From: Streptomyces griseoviridis
GTDB taxonomy: Bacteria; Actinomycetota; Actinomycetes; Streptomycetales; Streptomycetaceae
Direction: 5' to 3'
Length of the DNA: 64,000 nucleotides
Assembly (NCBI GenBank): GCA_014649155.1
Contig: BMSM01000024.1
Span: 38,454-102,453, forward strand
Part shown: positions 25,659-35,486 of the stretch, one piece after another
How the letters are laid out: the number at the start of each line of letters is the position of its first letter
Position numbering within the stretch: the first letter of the stretch is position 1
Program-made: the position numbers and the translations under genes
The notes under the pieces: model-generated
What the model saw: the letters and a program-made list of their open reading frames with translations, nothing else
Told to the model about the DNA's origin: nothing
Database searches by the model: none

Positions 25659-26150
25659 CTACGCCTTCCAGTGCCGCTGGGTGAGCTCGGCCAGCGGCGC
25701 GATGACGGTGTCGGGGTTGGGCGGGCCGATCCGGTTGAGGGCGAGCGGCAGCGGCGGGTGCGGCTGGTCGCCGTGGCGGCCGTCGGGCGCCCACCAGCGG
25801 GTGCGCCACATCGGCCGCTCCGTGCCGTCGGCGTCCCTCACCTTCCGCTGGCAGAACCGCATGTACTTGTCGATCTTCGCGGCGAGGACCTGAGCGGACT
25901 CGTAGCAGTTGTCGATCTCTGCGAACAGCAGCGGCACCCCGTTCTCGGGCGCGGTGGTGACGATGTCCGCCTGGGCGCCGCCCCTGCCGGGATGGGACCA
26001 GGTGCCGGTCGCGGGCAGCGCCACCTCGGTCGCGTAGGAGGCTCTGGTGCCCGGCCCGGCGGGCGCGTCGACGGCTGGCCTGCTCGGCGGCGCGGACGTC
26101 GGCCGGCTCGTCTGTGAGCAGGACCACGCCGGAGGACCCCGAGGGGGCAC
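25659..26150 (-). pseudogene. Replication-relaxation family protein, C-terminal fragment
   Basis: The minus strand encodes ATGTWSHPGRGGAQADIVTTAPENGVPLLFAEIDNCYESAQVLAAKIDKYMRFCQRKVRDADG, typical of the nuclease-like C-terminal half of replication-relaxation proteins found on Streptomyces plasmids and integrative elements. The N-terminal winged-helix part is missing. A frame change near 26090 is also suggested by VLLTDEPADVRAAEQASRRRAR in another frame. Relic of a plasmid-type element. Confidence 0.5.
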
Positions 26151-26431
26151 GAGTACACGCCGATGTGCTCGATCAGTGCGACCGCCTGTTCAGCGCGCGC
26201 TGGAAGCCGGTGTTCTCCGCCCCGGCACCGGCCTGGTGTGGGCCCGCCACGTCTGTCACACCCTCATCCACGAGGCCGCCGGAACCGCTCGGACGAAGTC
26301 GACGATGCCGATGAGCCGGCAACCCTCGTGGTCGGCACCTTGTTGCGTGGCGTGGGCCAGCAGGGCAGCTCCCTCAGCCCTTGACGGTTCCGTACGTCAC
26401 CGGGCACCGCCCGCGCCCGTACGGTGCCCGG

Positions 26432-27391
26432 CTACCTCGGCCGGGGAGCGCCCGGAGCCGCCGTAGTCGTCGTGGCGCGGAACACGCTGGGGCTCAGGCC
26501 CTTGTGGCGTTTGAAGGCGGCGCTGAAGCCGAAGGCGTCGGCGTAGCCGACGGACCTGGCGATCTGGGCGATGCTGAGGTCGGTGTCGGTGAGCAGCGCC
26601 GCTGCCTCGTCCAAGCGGCACTCGGTGAGGTAGGCGAGGGGCGGACGGCCCATCAACTGGGTGAAGCGCTTGGCGAACAGCGCCCGGGAGACACCGGACC
26701 GGGCGGCCAGGGAGGCCACCGTCCACGCCCCGGCGGGCTGGTCGTGGAAGGACTGCAGGGCGGGGCCGAGGACCGGGTCGGCGAGGCCCCGGTACCAGCA
26801 GGGCGCGTCAGCACCCGCCCTGTCGAACCAGGTGCGCAGTGTACACACCAGGGCCCAGTCGAGGAGCCGGTCCATCAGCGCCTGTGAACCGGCCGACTGA
26901 CGGGCGGCGTAGACGGCGGCCGTCTCCAGCCAGGCACACACCTCGGCGTCCCCCTCGACCACCAGCACGGGTGGCAGGGCCCGCAGGAGCCGCTCGTGGC
27001 GGTGGCCCGAGGCGCGGTAGGCGCCCACGATCAGCGCGGTCGCCTCCTTCGCGTCGGCGCCCCACCGGACGCCGCCGAGTTCCTGGGCGGGGCCCTCGTC
27101 GTTCGGGGTGGAGCAGACGATCTCGTAAGCGGCATGGGGACTGCGCACGGTGGTGGGGCGGTCCGCGAGGTGGAACGGTTCGGGGCCGCGCACGAGGGCG
27201 GTGACGCCGGCACCGACCACTCGCTCGGTTCCGTCGGGCAGCAGCAGGGTGCCGCCGCCCCGCAGCACACCGATCATGGTGAGCGGCACGTCGTCGGCGA
27301 AGCGGATGGTCCAGGGCACGGTCAGTAGCGCATGACTGAAGACCGACCCCTCGGCCCGGATACCGCTCAGCAGCGAACTCAAATGATCCAC
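26432..27391 (-). CDS. AraC-family regulator with cupin-type N domain
   Basis: 319 aa from GTG 27391 (MDHLSSLLSGIRAEGS). The N-terminal half is the AraC cupin_6 ligand domain (HALLTVPWTIRFADDVPLTMIGVLRGGGTLLL). The C terminus has two helix-turn-helix motifs: WTVASLAARSGVSRALFAKRFTQLMGRPPLAYL and SIAQIARSVGYADAFGFSAAFKRHKGLSPSVFR. It is divergent from the flavodoxin-like reductase (114 bp gap), which it presumably controls. The longer minus-strand frame upstream overlaps that reductase and is spurious. Confidence 0.9.
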   Translation of the reverse strand: MDHLSSLLSGIRAEGSVFSHALLTVPWTIRFADDVPLTMIGVLRGGGTLLLPDGTERVVGAGVTALVRGPEPFHLADRPTTVRSPHAAYEIVCSTPNDEGPAQELGGVRWGADAKEATALIVGAYRASGHRHERLLRALPPVLVVEGDAEVCAWLETAAVYAARQSAGSQALMDRLLDWALVCTLRTWFDRAGADAPCWYRGLADPVLGPALQSFHDQPAGAWTVASLAARSGVSRALFAKRFTQLMGRPPLAYLTECRLDEAAALLTDTDLSIAQIARSVGYADAFGFSAAFKRHKGLSPSVFRATTTTAAPGAPRPR

Positions 27392-27505
27392 GGAAGACAC
27401 CGTAGACGATCTCGTATGTTTCGCAGCGCATCTCCCATGGATCATCCACACCGTCGCGGCTGTACTGGACTCATCGCAACCGCCCGAGACCAGCCGGGAG
27501 TCACC

Positions 27506-28156
27506 GTGCCGCAGCAGGACAGTCACGCCAGAACAGCCCTCGTCGTCGTCGCACACCACCGCCCCGATTCCCTCACCGCGCACACGGCCCGCCGCGCCGC
27601 CGCCCGGCTCGAAGCCGCCGGCTACCGCGTCGACCTGCTCGACCTGCACGCCGAGGGGTTCGACCCCCGTATGAACGTGGCCGACCAGCCGGAGTGGGGC
27701 GACCGGGACAAGAGGTACTCGGACGAAACGCACGCCCACATGAGGCGCCTCCTCGACGCCGATCTGGTCGTCGCCGTCTTCCCGGTGTACTGGCAGAACG
27801 TGCCCGCCATCCTCAAGGGCTGGATCGACCGCGTATGGAACTACGGGTTCGCCTACGGCCGCAGCAAGCCCCGACTGGCCGGCAAGCGCATCCTGTGGCT
27901 GGGGCTGGCCGGCGCCACCGCCGACGATCCCGTCACGGAGGGGATGAGGACCGTCCTCACCAGCCTGAGCGAGGGCATCGCGCGCTACTGCGGCTTGGCG
28001 CACTCCACCATCGGCCTGCTCTCCGACGCCGACGGCAGGCTGCTGGTCGGCGACGCGGGCGCGGACGCCGAGCGAGAGGCGCACTACGCGGCCTTCGATC
28101 AACGCGCACGGGAGTACGTGGAGAAGTTCCTCGCCGACGAGACCGTGACGGCCTGA
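27506..28156 (+). CDS. NAD(P)H:quinone oxidoreductase, flavodoxin-like
   Basis: 216 aa from GTG 27506. Flavodoxin_2/KefF-MdaB type fold: ALVVVAHHRPDSLTAHTARRAAARLEAAGYRVDLLDLHAEGFDP, then the flavin-loop segment DADLVVAVFPVYWQNVPAILKGWIDRVWNYGFAYG typical of FMN/FAD quinone reductases. It probably does two-electron reduction of quinones or electrophiles. Controlled, by position, by the divergent AraC regulator. A strong hairpin follows the gene. Confidence 0.88.
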   Translation: MPQQDSHARTALVVVAHHRPDSLTAHTARRAAARLEAAGYRVDLLDLHAEGFDPRMNVADQPEWGDRDKRYSDETHAHMRRLLDADLVVAVFPVYWQNVPAILKGWIDRVWNYGFAYGRSKPRLAGKRILWLGLAGATADDPVTEGMRTVLTSLSEGIARYCGLAHSTIGLLSDADGRLLVGDAGADAEREAHYAAFDQRAREYVEKFLADETVTA

Positions 28157-28187
28157 CCGTCAGAACCCGCGCGGTCGCCCCCGGGTG

Positions 28188-28223
28188 CGGCCGGCCGGTC
28201 CGGCGGTGCGGACCGGCCGGCCG
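28188..28223 (+). terminator. Hairpin terminator after the quinone reductase
   Basis: CGGCCGGCCGGTCC (28188-28201) and GGACCGGCCGGCCG (28210-28223) form 14-bp perfect arms with an 8-nt loop, 32 bp after the stop. Confidence 0.8.
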
Positions 28224-28329
28224 GCTCCCCCTGGGCCGAGAGGGGACCTTGCCGACGTCGATCGCTTCCCGGTCCTGCCCATGACGCCGAAGGGTCGCAT
28301 CGGCCGTGACGCGTCATACGGCATCGCGC

Positions 28330-28540
28330 GGGTGACCGGGCGATCTCCTCTCCTGCGGCCTCGATGACGGCCGGCACCGCGGCCGCCGCGGCCGCCGGGT
28401 CCCGGGCCCCTATGGCCCGCACGACGGCGTGGTGACCGGGCAGTGAGGCTTCCACCGCACCGGGGGTCCGCGTGCTGACGAGGAACCTGTCTTCCAGCAC
28501 GGGCTCAATGGCACGAACACCGACGCCGTGCACACCGGCG
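28330..28540 (-). pseudogene. GntR-family (FCD) regulator, C-terminal remnant
   Basis: RFLVSTRTPGAVEASLPGHHAVVRAIGARDPAAAAAAVPAVIEAAGEEI on the minus strand is the end of an FCD ligand domain of FadR-type GntR regulators. No winged helix precedes it; upstream pieces (LPAQRRLDRLLAGGRRQRPLLAAA) are in another frame. Decayed. Confidence 0.5.
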
Positions 28541-28731
28541 CATGCTGGGCAGCCGCCAAGAGCGGCCGCTGCCGCCGGCCACCGGCCAGCAGGCGATCGA
28601 GGCGGCGCTGCGCCGGCAGGTCCCGGCCTGCCTCCACTGCCGGCCCGACACTGCCCTCGGCATCCTCGACTAGCCGGTCGTCACCGCCGACTCGCGGTGA
28701 TCCCGGCAGCTGGTGTGGAAGGCATCACGGC

Positions 28732-29212
28732 ATGACGTCGTGGTCCTTGCCCCAGCCGATACTGACCGTGGCCGTCGACAGCCCTTCCCTTCCCCCAGGG
28801 TGGGCCGCGGAACCGACGTGGACGGTTACCGCGCCCAGCTGGCCGTGCACGCCGACGGGCAGGTGCGGCTGCGCTCCCGGCAGGGAACGGACACGACGCC
28901 CGCGTCTGGTTCCCTCACCGACCCGCGCACGCTCCTGCTCGGCCGATACGACGCCGCGGGCGTCCTCCAGTACACCGGCCGCGCCACCACCGTGTTCCGC
29001 AGTGCCGGGCCTGCCCTGGTCGGCCGTCTGGCCGAACCGGCGGGCGGCCATCCGTGGACCGGCTGGACATTCTCCGGGGGTGGGGGACCCGGCGGAGACT
29101 CGACGTGTACCTGGTGCAGCCCGACATGGTGATGGAGGTCGCCGTCGACGTCGCGCGCGATAGGGCGGGGCGCCGGCGGCACCCGGTCTGGCCGCACCGC
29201 ACCCGTGACGGG
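28732..29212 (+). pseudogene. ATP-dependent DNA ligase, heavily decayed
   Basis: The start MTSWSLPQPILTVAVDSPSLPPGWAAEPTW matches LigC-type ATP-dependent ligases, which continue KWDGYRAQLAVH with Lys as the AMP-accepting residue. Here that codon reads Thr (AAG to ACG) and one base is lost directly after it: WDGYRAQLAVHADGQVRLRSRQGTD continues in another frame. Most of the nucleotidyltransferase domain is deleted, and the OB-fold end (LLLGRYDAAGVLQYTGR… and, after another shift, RGWGTRRRLDVYLVQPDMVMEVAVDVARD) follows. At least three lesions, so it is inactive. Confidence 0.75.
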
Positions 29213-29428
29213 GGCTTTCCGTGCCGAGAGGCGTGGTCATCACCGGCGGGGTCTGCGCGGGGTTGCCGGCTGGACCTGACAGCCGCCGGGGCGGGGGACT
29301 CGAATCGCTCGGCGACCGCGCCGGTCCCACACGCGAACACGTTCTGGGCGATCGCCGTATCGCGGCTCGGTGCCGGTGAACTCACGCCCCGAGGGAGCTA
29401 CACCCGAAGGCGCACCTGGTGCCTGGTC

Positions 29429-30286
29429 TCAGGTGCCGGTTCCGGTGAGAGCGGCGGTTGCCTGCCAGAGCCTCTTGGCGACGGCCCCGTCCAGGCCGGC
29501 CCGGCTGGGCTTGCGGACCAGTGGGGAGCCCGTGAAGCCGAACAACCCGTCCGGACCGACGTAGGCGTTGCCGGGAACGTCCTGTGTGGCCGCGTACATG
29601 AGCGGCAGCGCTCCGTGTTCCACGTCCTGGACCAGGAACGGGAGCCGGTTGACGAATCTCAGCGGCGAGTGCGTGACCAGTCCGGTCCGCGCGACGCCAG
29701 GGTGAGCGATGACCGAGCGGACATGGCTGCCCGAGGCGGTCAAGCGGCGCTGCAACTCCAGTGAGAACAGCACCACGGCGAGCTTGGACGCCTCGTAGAC
29801 GGCCAGCCCGTTGTACTTGCGGGTGCGCCAGTCGAGGTCGTCGAGGTCCAGCCTGCCGAAGCGGTGCAGTTGGCTGGAGACCGTCACCACGCGGTCGGTC
29901 AGCCGGGGCAGCAGCAGGTTGGTGAGGACGAACGGCCCGAAATAGTTCGTCGCGGTCTGCACGTCCAGGCCCTGCGCGGTGCGTGCCGCCGGGATATCCA
30001 TCACCCCAGCGTTGTTGATCAGAACATCGACGGCACCGGTGTACGACGTCGCAAACGCACGTACCGAGTCCAGGTCGGCGACATCGAGTCGCCGGACATC
30101 GAAATCTCCACGCATACCGGCCACTGCCCGGCGCGCCTTGTCGACGTTGCGCACGGCCAGCACCACGCGGGCGCCGACCCGTGCGAGTTCGCGGGCGGTC
30201 ACCAGCCCGATCCCTCCGCCGGCGCCGGTGATCACCACCGTCACGCCGGCCATGCTCGGCAACTGGTCCGCGGTCCATTTGGGCAT
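29429..30286 (-). CDS. Short-chain dehydrogenase/reductase
   Basis: 285 aa. TGAGGGIG cofactor loop (residues about 20-27), NNAGVM, VTVSSQ with the catalytic Ser, and YEASK giving the Tyr-x3-Lys pair. The pattern (LDVADLDSVRAFA, AHPGVARTGL) fits the retinol-dehydrogenase-like/oxidoreductase subgroup. It is divergent from the XRE regulator gene at 30458 with 171 bp between; genes in this arrangement are often repressed by the regulator. Substrate unknown. Confidence 0.9.
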   Translation of the reverse strand: MPKWTADQLPSMAGVTVVITGAGGGIGLVTARELARVGARVVLAVRNVDKARRAVAGMRGDFDVRRLDVADLDSVRAFATSYTGAVDVLINNAGVMDIPAARTAQGLDVQTATNYFGPFVLTNLLLPRLTDRVVTVSSQLHRFGRLDLDDLDWRTRKYNGLAVYEASKLAVVLFSLELQRRLTASGSHVRSVIAHPGVARTGLVTHSPLRFVNRLPFLVQDVEHGALPLMYAATQDVPGNAYVGPDGLFGFTGSPLVRKPSRAGLDGAVAKRLWQATAALTGTGT

Positions 30287-30457
30287 AGTGAAACTCTCCA
30301 GAGGCTCTCTTACCGGGTTCCTGACGTCGTCCAGTACAAAGGGCCCGTGTCGGCGGATGAAGGACCTGCCCAGCCACTGAATGGCAGGGCGTGGCTACCC
30401 GCGTTCACCTGCCCGACAATGAGGCGGAGGTGTACGACATTCGAAGTGGGGAGCCCG

Positions 30458-31312
30458 ATGGTGGACACAGCACTGGACGGTGATGGTCTGGCCGATTTCC
30501 TGCGCGGACGCCGGGCGTCCCTGCAACCCGAGGACGTCGGGTTGCGCCGCGGTGCGCGACGGCGCACGACCGGGCTGCGCCGGGAAGAGGTCGCCGAACT
30601 GTGCGACATGTCGGCCGACTATCTGGCTCGCTTGGAACGCGGTAGCGGTTCCCAGCCGTCGCAGCAGATGGCGGCGGCCATCGCCCGGGGCCTGCGCCTG
30701 ACCCCGGACGAACGCGACCACCTGTTCCTGCTGTGCGGGCACCGCCTCCCGACACGGCACCTACGCGAAGCGCACATCAGTCCCGGGCTGCTGCGCGTCA
30801 TGGACCGGCTTCAGGACACCCCGGCACAGATCGTGGGCCCGGTCGGTGAAACGCTGCAGCAGACACCGCCCGCGGTAGCGCTGCTCGGCGACGAAACGCA
30901 CCACACCGGCCCGGCGCGCAGCGCCCTCTACCGATGGTTCACCGACCCCGCCGCCCGCCATCGGTACCTGCCCGAAGACCACCATCAGCACAGCCGCGTC
31001 TATGTCTCCACCCTGCGCGCTGGCGCCACCGCGCAAGGGCCCGGGTCCTCAGCCGCGCTACTCGCGGCCGACCTGCAACACAACGAGGAATTCGCCGAGC
31101 TCTGGAACCGCCATGAAGTGGGATTGCGGTGGAGCAGCGCCAAACGCTTCGTCCACCCCCAGATCGGACGCATCGACGTGTACTGCCAGACACTGCTCGA
31201 CCCCGACCAGGGACAGTCGCTACTCATCTTCACCGCCACACCCGGCACGGAGAGCCACGACAAGCTCGCCCTGCTGACCGTGCTCGGCACCGACACATTC
31301 GCAGGCTCCTGA
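30458..31312 (+). CDS. XRE-family regulator with MmyB-like ligand domain
   Basis: 284 aa from ATG 30458. An N-terminal helix-turn-helix (LADFLRGRRASLQPEDVGL…RRTTGLRREEVAELCDMSADYLARLERGSGSQPSQQMAAAIARGLRL) is followed by the MmyB-like PAS-type ligand-binding domain (LQDTPAQIVGPVGETLQQTPPAVALLGD … ALYRWFTDPAARHRYLPEDHHQHSRVYVSTLR). This architecture binds fatty-acid-like ligands in studied members and usually controls a divergent SDR gene, as found here. Confidence 0.92.
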   Translation: MVDTALDGDGLADFLRGRRASLQPEDVGLRRGARRRTTGLRREEVAELCDMSADYLARLERGSGSQPSQQMAAAIARGLRLTPDERDHLFLLCGHRLPTRHLREAHISPGLLRVMDRLQDTPAQIVGPVGETLQQTPPAVALLGDETHHTGPARSALYRWFTDPAARHRYLPEDHHQHSRVYVSTLRAGATAQGPGSSAALLAADLQHNEEFAELWNRHEVGLRWSSAKRFVHPQIGRIDVYCQTLLDPDQGQSLLIFTATPGTESHDKLALLTVLGTDTFAGS

Positions 31313-31775
31313 CCTACTTGCGGCTTCGGCCGTTGACCTTCTTCTCGCCGTCGAAGCCCCTGGCCGCGGCATGCACCGACGCGGCTTCACCGATCGCGCG
31401 CCGATGATGCCGGTGGCCGGCTGCGCGTCCCGGCCGGCGACCTGGTGGACCCTCTCGCGCAGCCGGTCGTGGACTCGGCGGTCAGGATCTTGTCCCGCCA
31501 GCGCAAGAAGAAGGCGGAGCCGCGGTACCACGCGGGGAAGTCCGCCGGCATCGCCCGCCAGGTGACGCCGCCCTCGCGACCAGGTAGCGCACCGCGTCGA
31601 CCAGCTGCCGGTGGCAATGGCTCTCCGTCTGCCCGCGTCGGTCCTCCAGCCAGCCGGGCACCGGCATCGCGCCGCGTACGACGGCCCACTCCGCGTCGCT
31701 CATGTCGGACAAGTGCTTTGGCCGTCTGTACGGCCGGTCCCGGCGTTCCCGAACCCGTTGTTGGGACAACGACAC
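31313..31775 (-). mobile_element. IS5-family transposase remnant
   Basis: The minus-strand start RPYRRPKHLSDMSDAEWAVVRGAMPVPGWLEDRRGQTE is the N terminus of an IS5-type transposase. The continuation (WRAMPADFPAWYRGSAFFLRWRDKI) and then DRLRERVHQVAGRDAQPATGIIGARSVK lie in other frames, ending near the SDR/XRE stop with DGEKKVNGRSRK. The catalytic C-terminal half is missing. Confidence 0.75.
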
Positions 31776-31904
31776 GACAGGGAAGCCGAGTTGGACGGCA
31801 TCGAGCCCGCACGGAACTCAACACCAGGAGCCTCCTGTTGCTCGATTGGATCTGACACCCAGGAGCTGTGCGGGAGGCCACGCTTCATGCTCGGTCAGTC
31901 AGAA

Positions 31905-32660
31905 GATCACCCGTGCGGGCCATCGGCGACGGCCGCCACCAGGTCGACTTCGCCGACAGCGCTCACCGCCGTCGCGGACCTGCTCATCGGCGCCGACGGA
32001 GTCTGGTCGCGCGTACGACCGCTGTTCTCAAAGGCCGCTCCGGAGTGCCTCGCCGTCTGCAGCGTGGAGACGTTCCTCTTCACCGCAGAAACCCTCTACC
32101 CCGCTTCTGCGGAGGCGGTCGGAGCCGGCTCGTCGTCTGCACTCGCCCCGGGCAGGGGACTGCTGGCCCACCGTGAAGGCGGCGGAACCCTGCACACCTA
32201 CGCGCAGCTGAAGAAGCCCGGGACTGGTTCACTGACTGCGACATCACCGATGCCGTAGCCCTCACCGCACGGGTTGCGAGGGAGTTCCACGGGTGGGCTC
32301 CCGCACTCACCGCCCTGATCACCGAAAGCAACACTCCGCCGGCCCTGCGCCCCAACTTCACACTGCCGGCGGGGCACCGCTGGGACCGTGTGCCTGGGGT
32401 GACCCTGCTCGGCGATGCCGCCCACCTCCGGGCGCCGAACGGCCAAGGCGCCAACCTGGCCATGCAGGGCGGCGCCGAACTCGGCCGGGCCAGCCCTCGC
32501 CGCGCACCCCGGCGATGCGGAGACCGCACTCACCGCGCACGAACAAGCCATGTTCCCCCGCGCCGCCGCTGCGGAAGCGGACGACGCCGGCTTCTACCCG
32601 ATCGTGATCGACGACCGAGCGCCCCATGGCTTGCTCGTCCTGATGACCGGAGCCGTACCT
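31905..32660 (+). pseudogene. FAD-dependent monooxygenase, frameshifted
   Basis: Pieces of a PHBH/TetX-type flavin monooxygenase: ADLLIGADGVWSRVRPLFS, FTAETLYPASAEAVGAGSSSALAPGRGLLAHREGGGTLHTYAQLKKP, then after a shift near 32218 VALTARVAREFHGWAPALTALITES and VTLLGDAAHLRAPNGQGANLAMQGGAELGRA (the second FAD motif), then another shift near 32495. The N-terminal FAD-binding Rossmann motif is absent. Dead gene. Confidence 0.7.
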
Positions 32661-32707
32661 GCGGCACCGCTGCCGGGGAGTCCACGCGGCACTGAGGAAA
32701 GAGGTCC

Positions 32708-33358
32708 ATGATGCCCACGCCCGGCTTCCCGCCGCATACGCTCGATCCCGAAGGAACACCGATGTGGATCACTGGTCTGGCCTCCGACGGCCCGTACCAC
32801 ATCCTGCACGTCGTGCACGGCATCGAACCGGCGGAGGCGCTGGAAAGGCTCGGCGCCAAACGAGGTTGACGCAGCCCTGCGAACTGCCCGACAGCAGGCC
32901 GGACGAGTGGACGTCACTGCCGTGCGCGGCTCGGTCTGGCCCCGGGATCGTCCGCGGCGCTGTTGGCGGGACGCGTCGGGGAGTGGACCTTCGTCTACGA
33001 CGGCTCCGGGTTCACCTTCGAGGACGCGGCGGAGGCATTGTCCGCCGATGGACGGACGGGGGCCGCGAGCGTGTTCAGCATCAACGGGAACGCCGGCCTC
33101 ACCTATGCGGTCGATGGCAAGCAGGTCGCATGGGTCGACGGTCGACGTCGGCGGTCTCGCCTTGGAGGAGGAACTTCCCCGTATGCCGCCGAACTGCGCG
33201 CGGCATTCGAAGCCGCCGGCACCGTGGAGGAGGAAGGCATCGAGCCGGGCGAGGCCGACAGCACCATCGCCATGCGTGCCGTCTGCGCTCTGGCCGGCCT
33301 CCCGCTCACCCTGAGCGCCCTGCGTCAGGTTCCCCTGGTGGTCCTGCCGTTCGGCTGA
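32708..33358 (+). pseudogene. DUF6461-like protein, split by a frameshift
   Basis: An ORF from ATG 32708 (AAAGAGG upstream) reads MWITGLASDGPYHILHVVHGIEPAEALERLGAKR and stops at 32869. The rest of the expected domain (LAGRVGEWTFVYDGSGFTFEDAAEAL… GLTYAVDGKQVAWVDG … AVCALAGLPLTLSALRQVPLVVLPF) is in another frame to 33358. Together they give about 215 aa of a DUF6461 protein. The two parts could be made separately, but a single-base lesion is simpler. Confidence 0.6.
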
Positions 33359-33509
33359 CGGTGTGTCGGTCGGGCGAGCGGCACCGTCCGACCGCCGGGG
33401 GAGCCTTCGGGGGTCTGCTCGCGGCGCCCTGCCGTCGACCGCCAACGGGTGTTTCCTGCGGGGGAGATGCGTCGACGCCGCCCTCCGCTTCGTTCGGTAC
33501 GGTGCGCCC

Positions 33510-34373
33510 ATGACATCTGCGATACAGGACCGGTTCCGTCCCTTCCGTGAAGAAGCCGAGGTCCGAGGCGTGCCGGCCGACGATGTGGAGCGGTGGCTGG
33601 CCACAGCCCGTCCCTGCGCCACCCTGACACTGTCCGACGACGACACCGGACCGGTCGTGGGACGGTTCGGCGGACCCCTGCTGCTTCCGGCCGACACCCC
33701 GGACCCCGGACACCCCTTCGTAGCCTCGGTCGACCTGGCCGCACTGCCGGCCGGCGCGACGGACCTCCTCTTGCCGCCCGACGGCCGGTTGCTGTTCTTC
33801 GCCCTGCCCGAGGCTGGGGACCGCACCTCCATGGGTACGGTGATCCACGTGCCGGCCGACGCGGCTGTCACACCTCGGGATTCGTACGCCTGGAACTCGG
33901 CGAACATCGCCGAGTACGACAGGGTGTTCGCGAGCTATCCCGAGGGGCCGCTCCGGGCGCGGACCGACGTGTCGCTCCCTCACCACCAGTTCATCGTTCC
34001 CGCCGGTGAGGAGGAAGCCGTATACCTTCCCGGGCATCCCTACTGCTCCGAACTCGTCGAGATATGGGAGGACACCAAAAACCTCATCGCTCCCTCGGCG
34101 CAGATGCAGATCGGAGGATACGCGGACGAGGAGGCCGTGGAGTTCGACCCGGTCGACGTCGCGGCGTCCCTTGCGGCGCAGGCGGTGGACGCTGGCCACT
34201 GGGACGGTCCCGTCTCGGACGACGTGGCCGACTGGGTGCTCCTCGCCGACTGGTACGCCGGCAGGGACGTGAAGAGGCGGGAAGGCGCGACCGTCCACTG
34301 GGCGATCCAGCGCGAGGACCTCGCGGCCCGACGCTTCGAGCGCGTGTTCACCACCGTCTTCTGGAACCCCTGA
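33510..34373 (+). CDS. DUF1963 family protein
   Basis: 287 aa. It has the DUF1963/YwqG layout: VVGRFGGPLLLPADTPDPGHPFVASVDLAALP near the N terminus, LLPPDGRLLFFALPE in the middle, and IGGYADEE… near residue 200, then a Trp-rich end (DWVLLADWYAGRD…WAIQREDLAARRFERVFTTVFWNP). Function unknown; such genes are common orphans in Streptomyces. Frame intact. Confidence 0.85.
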   Translation: MTSAIQDRFRPFREEAEVRGVPADDVERWLATARPCATLTLSDDDTGPVVGRFGGPLLLPADTPDPGHPFVASVDLAALPAGATDLLLPPDGRLLFFALPEAGDRTSMGTVIHVPADAAVTPRDSYAWNSANIAEYDRVFASYPEGPLRARTDVSLPHHQFIVPAGEEEAVYLPGHPYCSELVEIWEDTKNLIAPSAQMQIGGYADEEAVEFDPVDVAASLAAQAVDAGHWDGPVSDDVADWVLLADWYAGRDVKRREGATVHWAIQREDLAARRFERVFTTVFWNP

Positions 34374-34499
34374 GCAGGCCATGACGGGGCGAGTCGGAGC
34401 GGCAGGCCGCCGACGTTCGACCACGAGGGCGTACAAGCGGCGCACGGGACCGCCTAGGCACGTCCGGGCGATCATGTGACCATCTCTTCCTGGGGCGTT

Positions 34500-34665
34500 G
34501 TTGTGGGCGTAGGGCGGGGTGATCTGACGGATGCCGAGTGAGGACGGCTGCGGCCGTTCCTGACGGTGAGCAACGGCCGTTGTGGCCGGTGGCGGGACCA
34601 GCGGCAGGTGATCGACGGGATCCTGCACCGGGTGCGGACCGGGGTGCGGCGGCGGGCTCTCTTCG
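34500..34665 (+). mobile_element. IS5-family transposase N-terminal fragment
   Basis: Plus strand: GRGDLTDAE, a stop, then RLRPFLTVSNGRCGRWRDQRQVIDGILHRVRTGVRRRALFGQ, the N terminus of an IS5-type transposase with an internal TGA. It abuts the IS256 fragment on the other strand. Confidence 0.6.
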
Positions 34666-34684
34666 GCCAGGCGGATGTGCACAC

Positions 34685-34925
34685 GTAGACATAGTCGGTG
34701 GCCGGCGACAGGCCGGCCGAGCTGCCGAGGAACTGCTCGAGCGCGGGAACGAAGCCACCGGATGACAGGCCGTGGGGACAGAGCAGGGGGAGGACCTCGC
34801 TGATCTTCGGGGACTTGCGGAACCAAGGCGGCAGGATCGCCGAGGAGAACCGCTTGGGCTCGCCGGTGAACAAAACGATCCCTCGTCGTTCACTCGTGGC
34901 GCTTTGGCCTCGACCGTTCCGGCAG
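34685..34925 (-). mobile_element. IS256-family (mutator) transposase fragment
   Basis: Minus strand: RRGIVLFTGEPKRFSSAILPPWFRKSPKISEVLPLLCPHGLSSGGFVPALEQFLGSSAGLSPAT, the start of the conserved region of an IS256-type transposase. It is cut at about 34685 by the IS5 fragment. Confidence 0.7.
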
Positions 34926-35486
34926 CCGTTACGAGTGGTTCCGTCGGCGTTTACCAGGCTGAGCACGGGCGTGCCTTCCCAGCCGACGTTCGCAGCGTCG
35001 GCCTACTCGGTGACCTTCAATCGATCACTCGGGAAGGTACGCCCACTGCGTGCTCCCCGAGCCCCGACCCGCAAGTCCTGAGCATTGCCGAGCCATGGCA
35101 CGGCCGCAGATCTTCCGCAGATCCCGCATCAGCCCCCACCGCATGAGCGTCATCACCGAAGCCGTCCTCACCCTGGAGGGGTAACGCTGAAAACGCTCAC
35201 TGGTACCAGTCGCCGGTGGCCGTAGGGCCGCCCCACACCAGCCGGAGCAGCAGTCCCACCCCGATCGCCGCCAGGACCACCCGACCTGTCAGGCCGAGCC
35301 CGGCTCACCGGGGCGCGTCTCCGGCCGATGAAGGGGATGAAGAGTCTGCGTCTCGGCCCTGTCCGCGGCTCTTCTCCGTAGCTCTTCGCCCCTCCGATCA
35401 CCGATTTCTGTGGGGAAAACGTTCCCACGACGCGATGGTTCCGCTTCGGTCGCGTTCACCACGCACGGACGGCGTGGGCCTCGGCT
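34926..35486. other. Gene-poor stretch of mixed relics
   Basis: About 560 bp without an intact gene. A plus-strand tail PHRMSVITEAVLTLEG ends at about 35183 and may be the end of a lost gene. The rest is ordinary GC-rich spacer up to the HxlR stop. Confidence 0.4.

Noticed and set aside
27332..27505. Upstream extension of the quinone reductase
   Set aside because: It overlaps the AraC coding start and has no family similarity; GTG 27506 gives the normal N terminus.
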